Assembly: GCF_020740795.1 (NCBI RefSeq)
Contig: NC_067312.1
Span: forward strand, 67,352,905-67,416,904
From: Apus apus
Taxonomy: Eukaryota > Chordata > Aves > Apodiformes > Apodidae
Direction: 5' to 3'
DNA length: 64,000 nt
Below, piece by piece: positions 1 through 12,197 of this stretch (within the stretch, counting starts at the first letter, position 1; every line of letters starts with the position of its first letter). Under the pieces are notes generated by a model that ran no database searches, was not told where the DNA came from, and saw nothing but the letters and a program-made list of their open reading frames with translations. Both the position numbers and the translations under genes were made by a program.

Positions 1-676
1 TTAGCCATCAGTCTTCTTGACTGTGCTTCTCTTTATTACCTCCTGAATTCCTTAGGTCCAATTATCTGTATAGGCCTCAAGTTTTCTCTGCCAAGGGTGG
101 TGATTTACATGAAACACTCTAAACCTCTTGATTAATTGGTTTCTTCAAGGCCTAGTAATTGCAGGATGTCCTTTCTTAGTGCTTATTGTGTGCCTCTCTG
201 ACTGCAACTTTAACTTGTACATATATACAGAGTACATCTTACACAAAATAACTGCATCTTTCTAAATTTCTGAGTTATTTTCTAGTATGACCTGGTCTCA
301 AATTTCAATTGTGGAGGAAAGTTTTCTCAAGTTGTCATAGGAACTTTGGTTGTATTTTCTCTACAGGTCCCCTCTATATGGCAGCATGACCCTCTGCTCT
401 GCCACCTATGTCTCTCAGATTTATATCATCAAACTTGAAATGAAAACTTGAGGTGTATGTAAATAAGCATCACTAAGATAGCTAAGAAATTCTGTAATAA
501 AATTATGGGGCATTTTCCTTAAATGCAACCTGCCCTCATACTTCTACTATCACTAAGGTGTATCTTAATTATTATTTAATACTGTTCGTAAGAAAGAAAT
601 TTTTTACGTCTTTATTTTCTTTAGTAAGTATTATTAAAATGAATATGCCAAAGTTGTTTGTTTGTTTTCTTTCAAG
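1..676 (+). other. PHAX: PHAX last intron (3' part)
   Basis: AT-rich sequence with no readable exon. It ends in a pyrimidine-rich tract and an AG at 675-676, directly before the PHAX terminal coding exon, so I read it as the 3' part of that intron. The rest of PHAX (5' exons, including the RNA-binding and cap-binding-complex interaction regions) lies left of the window. Confidence 0.8.
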
Positions 677-946
677 GAAATATTCTATTTGGAAAACCAA
701 AAGGAGTATGAAAACAAAAAAGCTGCTAAGAAGAGGAGAATACAAGTCCTAGGGAAGAAGATGAAAAAAGCCATTAAAGGGCTTAACCTGCAAGAATATG
801 ATGATGCGTCTCGTGAGACTTTCGCTAGTGATACAAATGAGGCTCTGGCTTCCCTGGATGACCTACAGGAGGGGCATCATGAGGCAAAGATGGAACCTGA
901 AGATACTATTGAGATTGATAATGCTCATGATTTGGAGATCTTCTAG
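677..946 (+). CDS. PHAX: PHAX terminal coding exon (partial gene)
   Basis: C-terminal 89 codons plus TAG of the phosphorylated adaptor for RNA export. PHAX bridges the cap-binding complex on U snRNA precursors to exportin CRM1/RanGTP in the nucleus, and also takes part in snoRNA transport. The exon opens in phase 0 after TTTCTTTCAAG with residues EIFYLENQKEYENKKAA. It continues through a basic stretch (KKAAKKRRIQ, GKKMKKAIKG) and an acidic tail with SRETFASDTNEALASLD, ending HDLEIF. This agrees closely with my recollection of the vertebrate PHAX C terminus. An ATG 15 bases upstream of the exon is intronic and not a start. Gene order (PHAX, then LMNB1, both +) supports the call. Only this exon is in the window. 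Confidence 0.95.
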   Translation, partial: EIFYLENQKEYENKKAAKKRRIQVLGKKMKKAIKGLNLQEYDDASRETFASDTNEALASLDDLQEGHHEAKMEPEDTIEIDNAHDLEIF

Positions 947-3390
947 TTACTGATGTTCTTTATAACAAAGTCTCTAAAACATTAAATGAGCCTTTCTTTT
1001 AATCCCATGGCTTCTTGTTTTCATAACCTGCAGAAACATGGGAAATACTTGATGCTGAAGAACTTAACATAATTCTTAGCTAATTTTAACAGCATGAAAG
1101 ATGTTAATGGTCCTATTACTTGTTTAAGTCTTCAAAAACTGCTATGATTTTTCTAGGTAACAGCTCTGCATTGCAGTGATTGTTCCGTAAGATCTTTTTT
1201 TAGCCAAATGTTAGGCTTAAGAATTGAAGGTTATTTTTTAACCATGTGCTTCATACTTAATTTGCTAAAGCTAACAAAGTCATCAAGTGAGCAGTGCCTC
1301 TCATTACAACTGAATGGAAAAAACAGTATAAAGTTAGTCTTTGTCATATTAAGGACATACAATCCTTTATATAATGTGTTGACAAGAATAGCAGTATTAG
1401 AGGATTAAGACCTGTAAAAACAGATTGGTTTGTGAAAGAAACTGAAGTTTAATGGTCAATGACCTTTGAATATCAACCTTGTAAATAGGCACTCTTGAGT
1501 GATGTATGTTTTACAGTTCTGCAGCAGCTTAATCCCCCATGTTATAATAGAGGCTTGAGCTTCTACCTATTCTGGGTAGACTTTTTCCATACGTAAAAAC
1601 AAACCCAGCTTAAGCAGACCTTTTCATTTGCAAGTCCCCGCTTACATTAGTGAGATTTTGCTAACCTGTGTTCCTCTCAAGGGTCTGTAGATTGTACATC
1701 CAGGTAGACTCTACACCCTTTACTGTGCAATTCATGTTTCCATGTTGCTTCCCACATGTGCAGTAGGACAAAGTTAATGTATAGCTTGGCAGAAGTTCTA
1801 GTTTTTCTATGGTGAGACATAAAAAACAGCAGTATGTAAAATATTGTTTTTACTTGATGCAGAAGGCTGTTGTGCAGTCTGTAAGTTCAGCTGAAGTCAA
1901 CTTTTAAGTTGAGTGTTGTTTTTGATACAACTGAACAGATGTGACAGACGTGTGATGTCTAAAATACTTTGTCACTAGTAAGTTGTGTTTTCTATGACTA
2001 GGCACTAATTTCTCATATAAAATATTTGTGAAATATTTATGAATTTATTAACTTTCAAGCACCACAACAACCTTCTGCATGTAGATTTTGTTCACCTGGA
2101 GTCCTAGAATCTCAGAAGTGAAGCATGTCACTGAAACTCGTAATGAAGTTACAATATTGAGCAATTCTGTATTGTCAAGAGCTGGTATTTAAAGGGCAAC
2201 AATATTTGAAGAAAGAGTTCTTAAACATAGAGCACATCCCATTGTATGATTTGCTAAATTTAATTAAGAGTTTTGACTGCAAAAGTAGGAAGCAAGGGTA
2301 AGGTTAAAAGTTTTCTCTCTTGCTCCCACATACTCAACTTGTTTAGTCGGTCCTGAGTGAAGACAGCAGTTCTGAGGTGCTTGTTAGTTGACTGTGGATT
2401 ATACCAAACTGGATTGTGTGGTCTGTTTTGTCTAGCAACAGATATGCCTGGCTGCTTAGCTTTTAGTAGCTGATGTGTTACAGGCAGAAAATGCAATTAT
2501 AAGGGTAGAGTTTTGTATTCCTAAGTTTCTCTGATGGGCAGGTATGACTGAGGCATCAATTTTACTGCAAATGTAGGCTGCATATGGCCAGGACAAATGC
2601 CCCGCTCAGTCTCTTAAGCTACAGCAGTTTAAGGAATAAGCCATCTCTGTTATACCTGAAGCGGGCAATGAAAATGAGGGAAACATGCTGTGCTTTGAAA
2701 ACACATCTTGATTGTGACCAAAGACGCTTTTCTTCCTTACATCCCAAGTTCAGACAAGAAAGCAGTGCTTTTTGGTGTCACAGGAAAAATTATTTTATTA
2801 ATGGTTCAGTCTTACAGTGGATTGTGAAAGCACCACTTCAAGTGTAACTACAACATTACAGATTTTCTTCCCCTTCCTGGTAGATGGTAGATCTCATTAA
2901 AATGCTCTTATGCCCTCCAGGCTTAGTAACTGCTGTTTACCAAAGTTCTCAAGCAAGCATGGGATGACCCAGTGTTTACTGTGATGCCTTCAAAAGAAGA
3001 TCCAAATAATTATTTTAATTGAAAGGTAGTGGTGGTGAGATCAGAAAGTGGCTTTGTACTGTATACATCTTAATAGTTATGCCACATTCCCCAAGGGGCT
3101 GCTGGGCATCTGCAACAACTAGTATTGAATCCAGTTAAAAACCAGGCAGCAGTGCTTTGCTAGTCTCTGTACCAACTTCATTGTGCTAGCAGGAAACTTT
3201 ATCCTGACGCTTACTACCATCTAAAAGATGTCTAAATCTTTTATTCTGATTTTCCTTATTTTGACCATAATTTAAAACAAAAACATGTGGCTTTGACTCC
3301 TGTGTGACATTACAAGAGGCAGGCAGTTGGCACATGCAGGGTTATTAATTCTATAGACAGGTTTGGTAAGGGAAGATCGCCAAGGAGGGC
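947..3390 (+). other. PHAX 3' UTR and downstream flank
   Basis: Non-coding, AT-rich DNA after the PHAX stop codon. No AATAAA is present before 3915. Weaker ATTAAA hexamers occur at 981-986 and near 2896, so the mRNA could end at either or run on to the AATAAA motifs at 3915-3920 and 3999-4004. I cannot choose between them from sequence alone. Short open frames here show no recognisable family. Confidence 0.5.
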
Positions 3391-3394
3391 CCAG

Positions 3395-3800
3395 GCACAG
3401 CCTCCTCTGGCTCCTGCAGCTCTTCTTGTTCCCCACGGGTGGGAGCAGGGGCAGAGGTGGGAGCTGCTGTGACCCCCTCGAGGGGCAGCCGATGAGGTGC
3501 TGGGGAGCTCTTCCACCTCAGCTCAGCCAGGGCTGCTGGAGGGGGCTGGGCTGGGGGCAGGAGACCCTCCTCGGCAGGCAGCGGGGCCGGGGACAGCTGC
3601 GGGGCTGTCCCCCCAGTGCGTCCCCTGAAGCTCCTCTGCTGCCTCTGCCCCTGGAGCAGGCACGGCAGCACGGAGCTGCAGGACAAAGTGCCACAGGCTT
3701 TCCCCACACCCCAGCACTGCTGGCCAGGCCTCTGGGCTCCCCTGCTTCCTCCCATGGGGGGTCACAGGCAGCACTGGGCTGGCCCTGGAGATACTATTGT
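3395..3800. other. GC-rich patch of unknown nature
   Basis: About 400 bp of GC-rich but only moderately CpG-rich sequence, standing out sharply from AT-rich flanks. Several long overlapping open frames occur on both strands (up to 158 codons on +, 134 on -), as expected when stop codons are rare in GC-rich DNA. None has a recognised domain, and all are rich in Gly, Pro, Ser and Ala. It could be a retroelement fragment, a decayed exon or a short isochore-like island. It does not match CR1. Confidence 0.4.
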
Positions 3801-6660
3801 GATCCACATAACCTTTTCAGTTTGGGGATTTTTTTGTAACTTGTTTAAGCAGTACTGCTGTTTCTCTACCTAACTGAAACATTAAAAAAGCACTCTTAAC
3901 TCTGCTGAAGCAGAAATAAATTATTCCCAAACCTAATGAAGTGACCTAAGATTTTCTAAAGGAATAATTTCTGGCTTACAGGCTCTAGCACCTTTTAAAA
4001 TAAAAGGAGGCAAATGCAGAAAGATTCTCAGGAAAATGTGCTGAGAATCTAGGTGAAGTATAAGCTGAAGTAAATGTTAGCCCAAACCAAAAGAAAAAAA
4101 AGTAAAAGTAAAGAGCGAAAAAAGCCCTAACTGATGCACACATCTAAGAGGTCTCATTCCATTGTCTTGCAATTTTTTCCCCAGGTCCCCATTTTGAAAA
4201 TACCCAGTTGTCAAGCTGGAGGATGCCAAGTGGGTAATTTAAAGAGAAAAAAATTCTTTAATTTTGCATGAGTTTGAGTATTTTTAAGTTTTCCATAATG
4301 TGTCTAAACAAGTATCCTGTTGGATGTTTGCCTTACCTGATACAAGTAAATTTGTCTATTGTAATTTTATGTTAGACACTTCTATATCATCTTAGAAAAT
4401 GTTACATACTGAAGCTTTATTTTAGATTACTCTCCTGAAAAATGTGGTTTATTCCAGGTTACTGCATCTTCATATTCTGTTTTGTAGCTGGCTGTCTATT
4501 TAATCCAACGGTCAGAAGCTGGCTTCAAAGCTGTAGGTCCCTCGTCATAGAAATACAAAATTTCTGTGGAAACAAATAACAAGGACTTTGAAGATTTTTA
4601 CATACTTAATATCCATTTGGTTTTGTGTACATAGAAATACTGATCTCCAAATAGTGTTATTTTTCCTGAAATGTTTTAAATATTAATAAGTTGCATTTAT
4701 ATTTACTTAGAAAATATCTAGTCTGTGTCTTGCATCTTGTTTCTTCATGCAGAACTTGTGTCACAGGGGATAAAAAACTATGGTTGATACAATCTTCCTT
4801 TTCTACAGAAGGTAATAAAAATGAGCTAATGGATCTTTGCTATCAATGTTAAGTGAGTCTGTTTCCCTGCTCTTCATTATAAAAAATTGTTTTCCCACTC
4901 ACTGGCTACTACAAAGCATAGCACCTTTCATTAATGAGGTAAGATTTCTGACTACAAAGTCTAATTTTTTTTGTTTTTTTTTTTAATCAGTAGGAATGTT
5001 AACTCAAGTTCTTAGGTATTCTTGTCCCCTTTGCAGCTATTAATGTTGTTTGCCATTTCAATACTTCAAGAGAACTATACAGTATTTACTTCTGCAAATG
5101 GGTGCAGAATCAAGAGCCTTTTATAAAATCCTATCCCCTGCTGAGCAGAGCAGATCCTGTTAAAGTTGGCATGGATGAGCAGTCATTTATCCCTGGATGG
5201 AATTTGGCCCTTTGTGAGATGCCATTTGGAATTAATACCCAAATCTCTTAAACCATGAGGAACTAAGCTTTAGGATTCCAAAAATTCTTCATGTGCAAGG
5301 CAGCCAATGATGAGTGTAAAACAATTTTACAACGATCCAAGTAAAACTCTTGCCTGGGAGAAAATCAACGGAGTACCTGAAACTTAGAAAGGTGTGACTT
5401 AAAACCATTTATAACCTTCCTGTCCTGCTTAGAGAAATTTCTAGAGGAAACATCATTCTAAATTTACATTCTTGCAGTTGAGCAGGGAACACTGTAGTAG
5501 TACATGTAGGGTTTTCATATGCATCTAAGAACTCCATGTACACTGAGTGTACTCAGTGCAAACACGAAAATTATTTGGGGAAACAAGTGTAAATAGTACC
5601 TACACATTTGAGACCATTAAAGTCCAAATTCCCAATAAGACACACAGGGATATCAGAATAGTAATAAATTCAGGGTCTTATTTGACAGAAATCAAAATGC
5701 AGGTGCACAGATCTACAAGCATACGTACAGAGCTTCTTGAAAATAGCTGCTGAAAATTTTATCCCATTACAGAACAAATAATCCTATCCTTAGTCAGTTT
5801 TTTGTTAATTTAGTAGCAGAGAGCTATTACCTTAGAAATGCTACCCAGAGCACAATCATCAAAAGCTAATAGCTCTTTCAAGAGACAGCCGCTCTTCCTA
5901 GCTCTGTTTAGGTACTGGGAGTTGTCCACAGAGGAGTCTGTATGACCAAGCCTGGAAGCAGAACTGCATGAAGATACATTTCCCCTCCATGCCCACTGTA
6001 GGTATTGTGATCCCTGAGCTGACATGGGAGAGTGTCCCATTGCTTCAGAAACTTGTAAGATTGACCTTGACCAAGTCCATCCACTATACTTCCTTGCTAA
6101 CAGCTCCTGCCCTGCCACCCTTGGGCATGGCTTACTGCTTAGTTCTCATGGCTTTGGGTTTGAGTTTCAGCTGCAGCCAGCATGGCTGTGAGTCAAGCTG
6201 ATTGCCTGGGCACAACCTGGGAGCTGTGCCTTACAGCAGGATAGAGCCCCTGGGAGAGGGACACACATGGACATAGGAAGATCAGATTTGTGTTGTTGAT
6301 TCTTGTTTTATTTAGTCTTAATTGCTCATTCATGCTGGGGTAGTGAGCTCATTTTTCAGAGAACTTGCTAGGGTAACTAGAAGTGATGTAGTTACCAATT
6401 GAAAGAAGTAAAATCTGGGGGAAAGAATCACATTTTGAAAAAAAAATCACATAAGAGGGAAAAAATAATAAAAATTGATCTTTCATAGGAATTAAACAGT
6501 AAGAATTAGACAAAATCAGATTCCAGTTAGAGAAAAACACATCCCACGAGGTCAGCAGCCCGGCCTTGAGACAGGCCTGCAAGAAACTTGGAAGGCAGGT
6601 GGAAGGGATGGAAAGGAGCACTCCTCACAGCTTCTCTTGGTTACAGCCTTGAGCACTAGG
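3801..6660. other. intergenic DNA, no gene seen
   Basis: AT-rich sequence between the GC patch and the first CR1. It contains AATAAA hexamers (3915, 3999, 4814) that could serve PHAX. A stretch at about 5820-6330 has a more balanced composition and might be an old unclassified repeat, but I cannot name it. Confidence 0.4.
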
Positions 6661-6664
6661 TATT

Positions 6665-7356
6665 TGAGATCAGCCTTGTGGAGAAGGTTTTGGGGGTGCT
6701 GGTGGACGAAAATCTGGACATGAGCAAACAATGTGCACTCACAGCCCAGAGGGCCAATCTCATCCTGGGCTGCATCAAAAGAAGTGTGACCAGCAGGTCA
6801 ATGGAGGTGATTCCGCCCCTCTACCCTGCTCTGGTGAGACCCCACCTGGAGTAACATGTCCAGCTCTGGAGCCCCCAACACAAAAGGGACACGGAGCTGT
6901 TGGAGCAGGTCCAGAGGAGGGCCACAAAAATTACCAGAGAGCTAGAGCACCCCTCCGCAAAGACAGGCTGAGAGGGGTGGGGCTGTTCAGCCTGGAGAGG
7001 AGAAGACTCCATGGAGACCTTATAGCACCTTCCAGTACCTGAAGGGGCATAAATGAGAGTTGGGGAGGGACTGTATACAAGGGCATGTAGCAAAAGAATG
7101 AGGGGCAATGATCTTAAACTAGAGCAGAGTAGATTTAGATTAAACATTAAGAAGGAATTCTTTACTAGGAGGGTGTTGAAACGCTGGAACAGTTTGCCCA
7201 GAGAGGTGGAGGTCCCATCGCTGGAGACATTTAAGGTCAGGTTTGATGGGGCTCTGAGCAACCTTCCTTATCTAGTTAGAGATCCCTACTCGCTTCAGGG
7301 AGATTGGACTAGAAGACTTTAAAAGGTCCTTTCCAACCCAATGCATTCTATGATTT
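6665..7356 (+). mobile_element. CR1 LINE, 5'-truncated, sense
   Basis: Non-LTR retrotransposon fragment holding the end of the reverse transcriptase ORF and the 3' UTR. Decayed residues typical of the CR1 RT C terminus are readable ([38 protein letters not shown]). It ends in the usual CR1 3' sequence (CCTTTCCAACCC...ATTCTATGATT). In-frame stops show it is dead. Truncation at the 5' end is the normal outcome of target-primed reverse transcription. Confidence 0.95.
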
Positions 7357-9368
7357 TAAAGGGAAGTGAGGAATGAGTTAACCAATCATGTTTGCAAATG
7401 ATAGAATAATGTTAGAGGTAAAGTTCTTTCTCATGTGTTTGGGTACAAAAGTATACCCTGTGTTTCAGGAAGCTTTGTGGAATATCACCCTGCTCCCTTT
7501 TCTGCACAGAACTGGGTATTAGAGCAAATATCTCAACCCTGTGTGTCGATTGGCTTCTTGCACAGTGGGTGATGGACCCTGATTTTGGGACAACAGAAGC
7601 AAGAATAAAATGTTATTTTGGACGTTGAAGTTGAACGGAAATAAGCAATTCTTCAACTTCTGTAGTTAACTTTAGGTACTCCCACATCAGTTAGTGCAGG
7701 TGTCAATAAAGGAAAAACTTCAAGAAGTGTTATTTTGTGAGCATCATTAATTCTGTGAAAGGAAGTTATTAATAAAAATTATAGAGTCCGATCACTTTTG
7801 CTGAAGTACAGAAGTCTGTACAAAAGAGCTCTGCATCCTAATATAGGTCCTTCTTTCTGAATAATATGTCTCATACACACCAATGCAAAGAAAGATGTGC
7901 ATTTGCTTTTTGGAAGATGCATCAGGAAAACATTGTAGGTAAGAGACTGCTTCTGCCCGCTTACTCTCTGCTGACACACAAAAGAAAAACATTTATAATG
8001 ATGCTATTGGTAATTTTAAAGGTAAGACCCTGCTAGTAATTTCTGCACCTACTTTAATTTCTACTTTTAGGCTTTTTCAATGCACAAAGTATTTTAACAG
8101 AAAGGTGTACTACCTGTGTACACCTCAATACGAATTTTCTCAGCTAACAGGTGTTAATATACACTCATCTGTAACAGTAGCAATTAATCCAACAACCTTT
8201 GTATGCATGTGGTGATAGATGTACACGGGTTCAGTGGCTGCTGAAATCTCTACCAGAAATCCACTGGTAATTCCAGAGTGAATGGGCCTACATGGGCTCT
8301 GCTCCTGTGCTTCTGGGAAGATTGCCTCTTCTCTCTCTCTGCTTCAGTACAGGTAGTGAAATCAGCTGTGAACAGCTTCACACCCCAGGGAAGCACACCA
8401 CCTCTACACCTTTTAGAACGCACAACTCTGTGAATTAAGTTTTTTTCTGGAGTGCCAAGTTTGGCTTTGGTGTGTCAGCAGTAGCACTTCTGCCCTGCAA
8501 GTCCTCTGCTCACTGACGTGTGTTGGTCTTCACTATTCAGACTTCTTCAGCTGAGTGATGCAAGATGTGCAGCTTCTGCTTCACCCTTCCACCAGCCCTC
8601 ATCCAGAAGTCTAAAATATGCATGCAGTTTGCGGTTTTTATTAGAATATAGCTCTGCCTATTAATTACCACTATGAGCCAGGTGAAATTAAACAATACTT
8701 CCAGTACTGGCAGAGCCTGCTTAGTAGGATTCAACATGTGAGTTTTAAAGAATAATGAGTAATAAATAGCATTGCTTTCAGGAAGTAAGAAGCAACATGC
8801 TGAAATCAAATGCAGCCATAGTAAAAAAAAAAAATAAAAATATCTTAAACTTGCTGAGGTGAAACTTCTCTATAGTCACCTGTAGCTGGTGTGTGGTATC
8901 CATAGAATGTCAGAACTAGAAGCTTAGTAACATAAAACAAAAATATGCTGCAACTTCCTTCTGAATTGTTGTGGAATCTTTTTTTTTTTTCTCAAAATAC
9001 TTTTTTTTTTTTTTCAATGGCAACTTGAGTGCCATTGAAAACTTGAGTTTTTTTGGCATCCTTAATCCCTTCTGCCTCCTGACTCAGGTATACAAAAAGC
9101 TGTGCAGTGAAAAGACACTGCTATAACAGTTCTGAAGACTGACTGGGGACAACTGGACAGATATAGCTAAAGCAACACTTAAAAATGTAAGAGGTAATCA
9201 CTATCAGCTTGAGAACCCTGAATCAAGCCTCCCTTTTTCTGAATTTTCAGAATTACAGAAAACACATACAGAACTTTCATTAGAGAGGGTACATTATCAG
9301 ACAACAGCACACAGCTACTAAATCATGTTTATTCTGGATTCCCCTAGCTGCAATTACAGCCATGCAAG
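7357..9368. other. intergenic DNA, no gene seen
   Basis: AT-rich sequence with short poly-T runs near 8970-9014 and no supported coding region, RNA gene or recognisable repeat. Confidence 0.5.
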
Positions 9369-11387
9369 AAATCATAGAATGACAAAAGTTTAATCTAACA
9401 CCTAATCTAAACCTCTCCTGGCACAACTTGAGACCATTTCCTCTTGTTCTATCTCCTGTCACTTGGAAGAGACCAACCCTCACCTCACTACAACATCCTT
9501 CTAGGTATTTGCAGAGAGCTGTATGATCTCCCCTTGGCCTCCTTTTCTCCAAACTAAAAACCAAAGTTCACTTAAATGCTCCTCATAAGGCTTGTTCTTC
9601 AGAGCCTTCACCAGCTTCATTGCCCTTCTCGGGACACACTCCAGCACCTCAGTGTCTTTCATATAGTGGTGGGCCCAAAACTGAGCACAGCATTAGATGT
9701 GCAGCAGCTTTCCAGCCACTCTTCCCCAAGCCTGTAGCATTTCTTGGGGTTGTTGTGACCCAAGTGTGGGACCCAGCACTTGGCCATGTTGATCCTCATA
9801 CAACTGGCCCTGGCCCATCCAGGTGCCTCTGTAGAGCCTTCCTACCCTCAGGCAGATCAACACTCCCACCCAACTTGGTGTCATCTGCAAAGTGACTGAG
9901 GGTGCACTTGATCCCCTCAACCAGATCAGTGATGAAGTTATTAAAGAGAACTTGCCCCAGCATTGAGCCCTGGGGAACACCACTTGTGACTGGCCACTAA
10001 CTGGATTTATCTCCATTCACCACCACTCTCTGGGCCTGGCCATCCAGCCAGTGTTTTGCCCAGCAAAGCATACACCTGTCCAAGCCCTGAGCAGCCAGTT
10101 TTTCCAGGGGAATGTTGTGGCAATAGTGTTGAAGTCTTTTACTAAAGTCTAGGTAGAAAACATACACAGCCTTTCCCTCACTCAGTACATGTCATAGAAG
10201 GAGATCATATTCATGAAGCAGGACCTGCCCTTCATGAACCCGTGTTGACTGGGCATGATCACCTGGTTGTCCAATACATGCAGACACTCAGCATTGTCTG
10301 CTCTATAACCTTCCCTGCCACTAAGGTCAGGCTGACAGGCCTGTAGTTTCCTGGGTCCTCCTTCTGGCCCTTCTAGTAGATAAGCCTCACATTTGCCAGT
10401 CCCTAATCAACTGGGAAATCCCCAGTTAGCCAAGCTTGCTCATAAATACTGGAAAGTGGCTTGGTGAGCACTTCTGCCAGTTTCCCCAGTACACTATGGG
10501 CCCATCCATAGACTTGTATAAGTCTAAGTGGTGCAGCAGGTCACTAACCATCTCCTCTTCGTTTCTGGGGGCTTCCTTCTGCTCCCTGTCCCTGTCTTAC
10601 AACTCAAGGGACTGGGAATCCAGCAGAAAACTGATCCTACTACTAAAGACTGAGGCAAAGAAGGCACTAAATACCTGAGCCTTTTCCTCATCCTTTATCA
10701 CCACGATTCCCCCTGAATCCAATAAATTATTCTCCTTATTCCTCCTTCTGTTGCTACTGTATTTGTAGGGGCATTTATGTTGTCTTTAATGGCTGGAGCT
10801 AGATTAATCTCAATATAGGCTTTAGCCCTTCTAATTTTCTTCCTGCATAGCTTCATGACATCTTTGTAGTCCTCCTGAGTGGCTTGCCCCTTCTTCCAAA
10901 GGCTATAAAGTCTCCGTTTTTTTTTTTTCCTGAGATGCAACTATTCAGTCAGCTCAGTCTTTACCTCTGGCTTGTCTTTCAGCACACACAGGTGGCCTGC
11001 TCCTGCACCTGTAAGACTTCCTTCTTGAAGAAGGTCCAACCTTCCTGGCCTCCTTTGCCCCTCAGAACTGCCTCCCAAGGAACTCTGTCATCCAGTCTCC
11101 AAAAGTGGCCAAAGTCTGCCTGACTCAAGTCCAAGGTGGCAGTTTTGCTGACCACCCTCCTTACTTCCTCAAGAATAGAGAAATCTATCAATTTGTGGTC
11201 ACCATGCCCAAGACAGACTCCAGGTATCAAATCCTCCACAAGCCCATCCCTGCTGACCAACAGCAGGTCCAGCAGGGTGCCTTCCCTCTTTGGTTCCCTA
11301 ACCAGCTGTGTCTGGAAGTTATCCTCCACACGCTCTAGGAACCTCCGGAACTGTTCCCTCTCTGCTGTATTGTGTTTCCAGCAGACA
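9369..11387 (-). mobile_element. CR1 LINE, long antisense copy (EN-RT-3' UTR)
   Basis: The reverse complement reads as a long, decayed CR1. From right to left it holds the C-terminal endonuclease (DLLLVSRDGL, LGHGDHKL, LDLSQADFGHF, RVPWEAVL), the linker, the reverse transcriptase ([25 protein letters not shown]) and the 3' terminal region ending in ATCATAGAAT at 9369. The element is cut at the EN end (11,387) by the start of an opposite-strand CR1. An internal deletion near 9700 joins the RT thumb to the C-terminal part. Many stops and frameshifts are present. Confidence 0.93.
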
Positions 11388-12197
11388 ACTAGGAAGGCTG
11401 GATCAATGGGCTACTGCCAATTGTATGAGGTTCAACAAGACCAAGTGTCAGGTCTTCCATTTTGGCCACAATAGCCTCAGGCAGGACTACAGGACTGGGG
11501 AAGAGTGGCTGGAAATCTGCCCAAAAGAAAAGGGCTTGGGATTGCTGGTTGACAGCCAGCTTAACATGGCCAGCAATGTGTCCAGGTGGCCAAGAAGGCC
11601 AACAGCATCCTGGCTTGTTTCAGGAACAGTGTGACCAGGACTAGGGAAGTGATTGTCCCCCTGTTCTTGGCAGTGCTGAGGCTGCACCTCGAGTTCTGTG
11701 TTCAGTTCTGGGCCTCTCACTACAAGAAGAACATTGAGTTGTTCAAGCATGTCCAGAGAAGAGCAATCAAGGTGGTGAAGGATATAGAGAACAAGTCATA
11801 TGAGGAGAGGCTAAGGGAACTGGGGTTGTTTAGTTCAGAGAAGAGAAGGCTAAGGGGAGACCTCATTACTCTCTACAATTACCGGAAAGGAGGTTGTAGT
11901 GAGGTGGGCATTGGCCTCTTCTCCCAAGAGAATAATGATAGGACAGGAGCAAATGGCCTGAAGTTGCTCCAGGGGAGGTTGAGACTAGAACGAGTTTCTT
12001 TACTGAAAGTATTCAGGCACTGGAGCAGGCTGTCCAGAGAAGTGGTGGATATACCATCCCTAGAGGTGTTAAAAAATATGTAGGTGTGGCACTTCAGGGC
12101 ATGCTCTAATGAGCATGGTGGTTTTGTCTGGGTTGACAGTTGGACTCGGTGATCTTACAAATTATTTTCAACTGTGACAATTCTGTGATTCTGTGAA
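11388..12197 (+). mobile_element. CR1 LINE, 5'-truncated, sense, abutting an inverted copy
   Basis: Sense fragment from the RT thumb to the 3' end. Readable pieces include [33 protein letters not shown], and an open stretch at 11,586-12,083 with [37 protein letters not shown] and [16 protein letters not shown]. It ends with the CR1 repeat TTCTGTGATTCTGTGAA. It sits directly against the EN end of the antisense copy to its left. Confidence 0.93.

Noticed and set aside
11586-12083. 165-codon open frame as a host gene
   Set aside because: Its residues are the CR1 RT C terminus, and it ends in a CR1 tail.
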